Positions 36,019-37,164 of a stretch of 37,164 nucleotides of DNA are shown piece after piece. This DNA comes from Telmatospirillum sp. Lineage in GTDB: Bacteria > Pseudomonadota > Alphaproteobacteria > Rhodospirillales > Magnetospirillaceae. The stretch lies in the NCBI GenBank assembly GCA_031291415.1, contig JARLJB010000378.1:1-37164 (forward strand), given 5' to 3'. The translations under genes were made by a program, and so were the position numbers. The notes under the pieces are model-generated. The model did not search any database and was not told the origin of the DNA. It saw nothing but the letters and a program-made list of their open reading frames with translations. How positions within the stretch are numbered: the first letter of the stretch is position 1; every line of letters starts with the position of its first letter.

Positions 36019-36675
36019 ATGACGCCATTATCAGTAGCAGCGTTCAAGCAGGCGCTGGCGGCGGGCCAGCTTGAATTCGCTGACTGCGAGATTATTGATG
36101 GTTCCCTCGCGAACGCCGATCTCACCGGCGTGGTCCTGACAGGCTGCCAGATCACTGGCGTGACGCTGCGATCGGCCGTGTTGACCGAAAGCCGCTGGAC
36201 GAACTGCCGGGGCCAGCAGAGCAATTTTACCGCCGCCGACGCGAACGGCGCGGTGTTCGTCAAGTGCAATCTCGCCAATAGCAAGTGGTGCGGCGCCCGG
36301 CTGAACGAAGCGCGGTTCGAGGACTGCAAACTTACCGGCGCCGACTTTACCGAAGTACGCTCGCTCGGCCTGAGTTTCGAGCGCTGCCTTCTGGTCAGCG
36401 CACTGCTGCGGCAGATGAGCTTCCGCAAGCAGGTGCTCAACGGCCTTGACTTCAGCGATGCCGACCTGGGCGGTGCGAACTTCCAGGATGTCGTATTTGA
36501 TGCCTGCAGCCTGCGCGGAGCCTCGGTGCCGCAGGCCAACTTCAAGGGCGCGGACCTGCGCGGCTGCGACCTCGGGCAGATTGGCTTGAAGGACGCGCCG
36601 CTGTTTCGTGGGGCAACCATCTCGGCTGGGCAAGCTTCAGAACTGATGCGCGGCTTTGGGCTCACGGTGCAGTGA
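36019..36675 (+). CDS. Pentapeptide-repeat protein
   Basis: A 218-residue protein made of A(D/N)LxG-type pentapeptide repeats, which fold into a right-handed four-sided beta helix. Clear runs are ANADLTGVVLTGC, CNLANSKWCGARL, GADFTEV, SDADLGGANF and GADLRGCDLG. The repeats are broken near residues 125-150, and the C-terminus ends ISAGQASELMRGFGLTV, which recalls the closing helix of Qnr/MfpA-type proteins that mimic DNA and protect gyrase. That function is inference; many pentapeptide proteins have none known. ATG 36019 with CGGAG upstream is preferred over the earlier 35947 start. Confidence 0.8.
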   Translation: MTPLSVAAFKQALAAGQLEFADCEIIDGSLANADLTGVVLTGCQITGVTLRSAVLTESRWTNCRGQQSNFTAADANGAVFVKCNLANSKWCGARLNEARFEDCKLTGADFTEVRSLGLSFERCLLVSALLRQMSFRKQVLNGLDFSDADLGGANFQDVVFDACSLRGASVPQANFKGADLRGCDLGQIGLKDAPLFRGATISAGQASELMRGFGLTVQ

Positions 36676-36722
36676 GCACCGGCGGCCTCGGGCATCGTCC
36701 AGGAATAGGATATCCGTATTTT

Positions 36723-36742
36723 TTGTAAACATTTCCTTACAA
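36723..36742. repeat. Short inverted repeat in an AT-rich gap
   Basis: TTGTAA/TTACAA with eight bases between, in the 220-base AT-rich interval between the pentapeptide gene and the secreted-protein gene. It lies 53 bases upstream of the sigma-54 -24 element. Confidence 0.35.
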
Positions 36743-36794
36743 TTTATATGGTCTTGATCTTCAAGAACCGCAGAGCGCCGTCGTTCCCAGGTTT

Positions 36795-36809
36795 CGGCAC
36801 GGTTCTTGC
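36795..36809 (+). promoter_or_regulatory. Strong sigma-54 promoter match
   Basis: CGGCACGGTTCTTGC matches the TGGCAC-N5-TTGC consensus at every fixed base except the first, with GG (36796-36797) and GC (36808-36809) ten bases apart. Transcription would start near 36821, about 75 bases before the ATG at 36896. Confidence 0.7.
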
Positions 36810-36895
36810 GAAAATTTTCGTCGAAAAATAATTCTGTCAAATTATTCCCGAGGATCCAGCAGGATTTCTGACAGGGGTGAAAATAGAGGACTCCG

Positions 36896-37129
36896 ATGCG
36901 TTACATCGCCATTGCCGTTGCCGCCGCCACGTTGTTGGGCTTTTCCACGGCTTCGCAGGCCAGCACCACGACTTACGATTTTTCGGGTCAATGCGCTGAC
37001 TGTGTGGGGACGGTTCAAGCGAGCCTTATACCAGAAGCCTTAGCCTCTGACTCTCGATGTGGTGGCGTCGTCGTTCGCCCGCCATCCCCGCACAGAACGC
37101 TCTTGATTCCCAATCGGCTGATTTTGTGA
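36896..37129 (+). pseudogene. Secreted protein, PEP-CTERM-like start, apparently interrupted
   Basis: The ORF starts at ATG 36896, with AGAGGA about eight bases upstream, and encodes a signal peptide (RYIAIAVAAATLLGFSTASQA) followed by TTTYDFSGQCADCVGTVQASL. This start resembles exported PEP-CTERM-type proteins of proteobacteria, which share a YxFSGxCxDCxGxA-like opening. After about residue 44 the sequence turns into an Arg/Pro-rich stretch unlike such proteins and stops at 77 residues. A mature PEP-CTERM protein would be much longer and end in a PEP motif and membrane helix. Probably a gene cut by an insertion or recombination. The family call is tentative. Confidence 0.5.
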
Positions 37130-37164
37130 TTCGATCATTTTGGTCGATTCACGACGGAGGTGTC
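37029..37164. other. Possible edge of an inserted element
   Basis: From about 37029 the reading frame loses its likeness to a secreted protein, and the sequence becomes repetitive around GATTC/GATCA words (for example 37106-37150). It ends in GGAGGTGTC at the window edge, which looks like a ribosome binding site for a gene starting just beyond. An insertion sequence is a reasonable guess, but no terminal repeat or transposase is visible. Confidence 0.3.

Noticed and set aside
36637-36840. Minus-strand 67-codon frame after the pentapeptide gene
   Set aside because: Overlaps the pentapeptide gene end and the sigma-54 promoter region; sequence looks random.

Overview
The window looks like chromosomal core DNA of an alphaproteobacterium, most plausibly a Rhodospirillales-type spirillum. 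Four things suggest this: the classic alphaproteobacterial gene orders (lepB-rnc-era-recO-parC; rpiB-glyA-nrdR-ribD-ribE-ribBA-ribH-nusB-thiL; rpmF-plsX-fabH-ihfA-merR), a MucR/Ros regulator, a proton-pumping pyrophosphatase, and a Psp locus with its own PspF. The taxonomic call is inference from gene order and protein style. No rRNA or species marker is present.

Region by region. 1-5.6 kb: signal peptidase, RNase III, Era, RecO and topoisomerase IV subunit A, all on the plus strand with short gaps. 5.6-7.7 kb: an accessory-looking LysR / epoxide-hydrolase-like pair and a short broken ORF, wedged between convergent parC and bpt. 7.7-10.6 kb: bpt (leucyl-transferase), motB and motA on the minus strand. 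10.8-13.5 kb: flavin reductase-like protein, alpha/beta hydrolase and an exported aldose 1-epimerase, closed by a bidirectional terminator. 13.6-17.1 kb: metY-hemB (minus), a small conserved protein, and mucR (minus) with a palindrome-decorated promoter. 17.6-25.2 kb: a tightly packed operon for ribose-phosphate isomerase, one-carbon metabolism, NrdR, riboflavin synthesis, NusB, thiamine kinase and a FliL-like membrane protein. 25.4-28.1 kb: hppA and convergent bamE. 28.3-32.8 kb: a CBP3-like chaperone, DUF177, L32, PlsX, FabH, IHF-alpha and a MerR protein. 32.8-35.4 kb: the Psp envelope-stress locus, pspF divergent from pspABC with a sigma-54-type promoter between. 35.4-37.2 kb: tRNA-Pro(GGG), a small unknown protein, a pentapeptide-repeat protein, and a secreted-protein gene behind a very good sigma-54 promoter. 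That last gene loses its expected sequence near the window edge.

Most of the window is housekeeping: envelope biogenesis, translation, cofactor synthesis, fatty-acid and phospholipid initiation, and membrane energetics. The least ordinary points are: a RibBA whose GTP-cyclohydrolase II half has lost its metal-binding cysteines; a lumazine synthase with Tyr in place of the usual catalytic His; the LysR/hydrolase cassette between two normally neighbouring core genes; the operator-like palindromes over the mucR promoter; and the sigma-54-driven, apparently interrupted secreted protein at the right edge. I did not find a clearly new multi-gene system. The right edge is the most promising place to extend.
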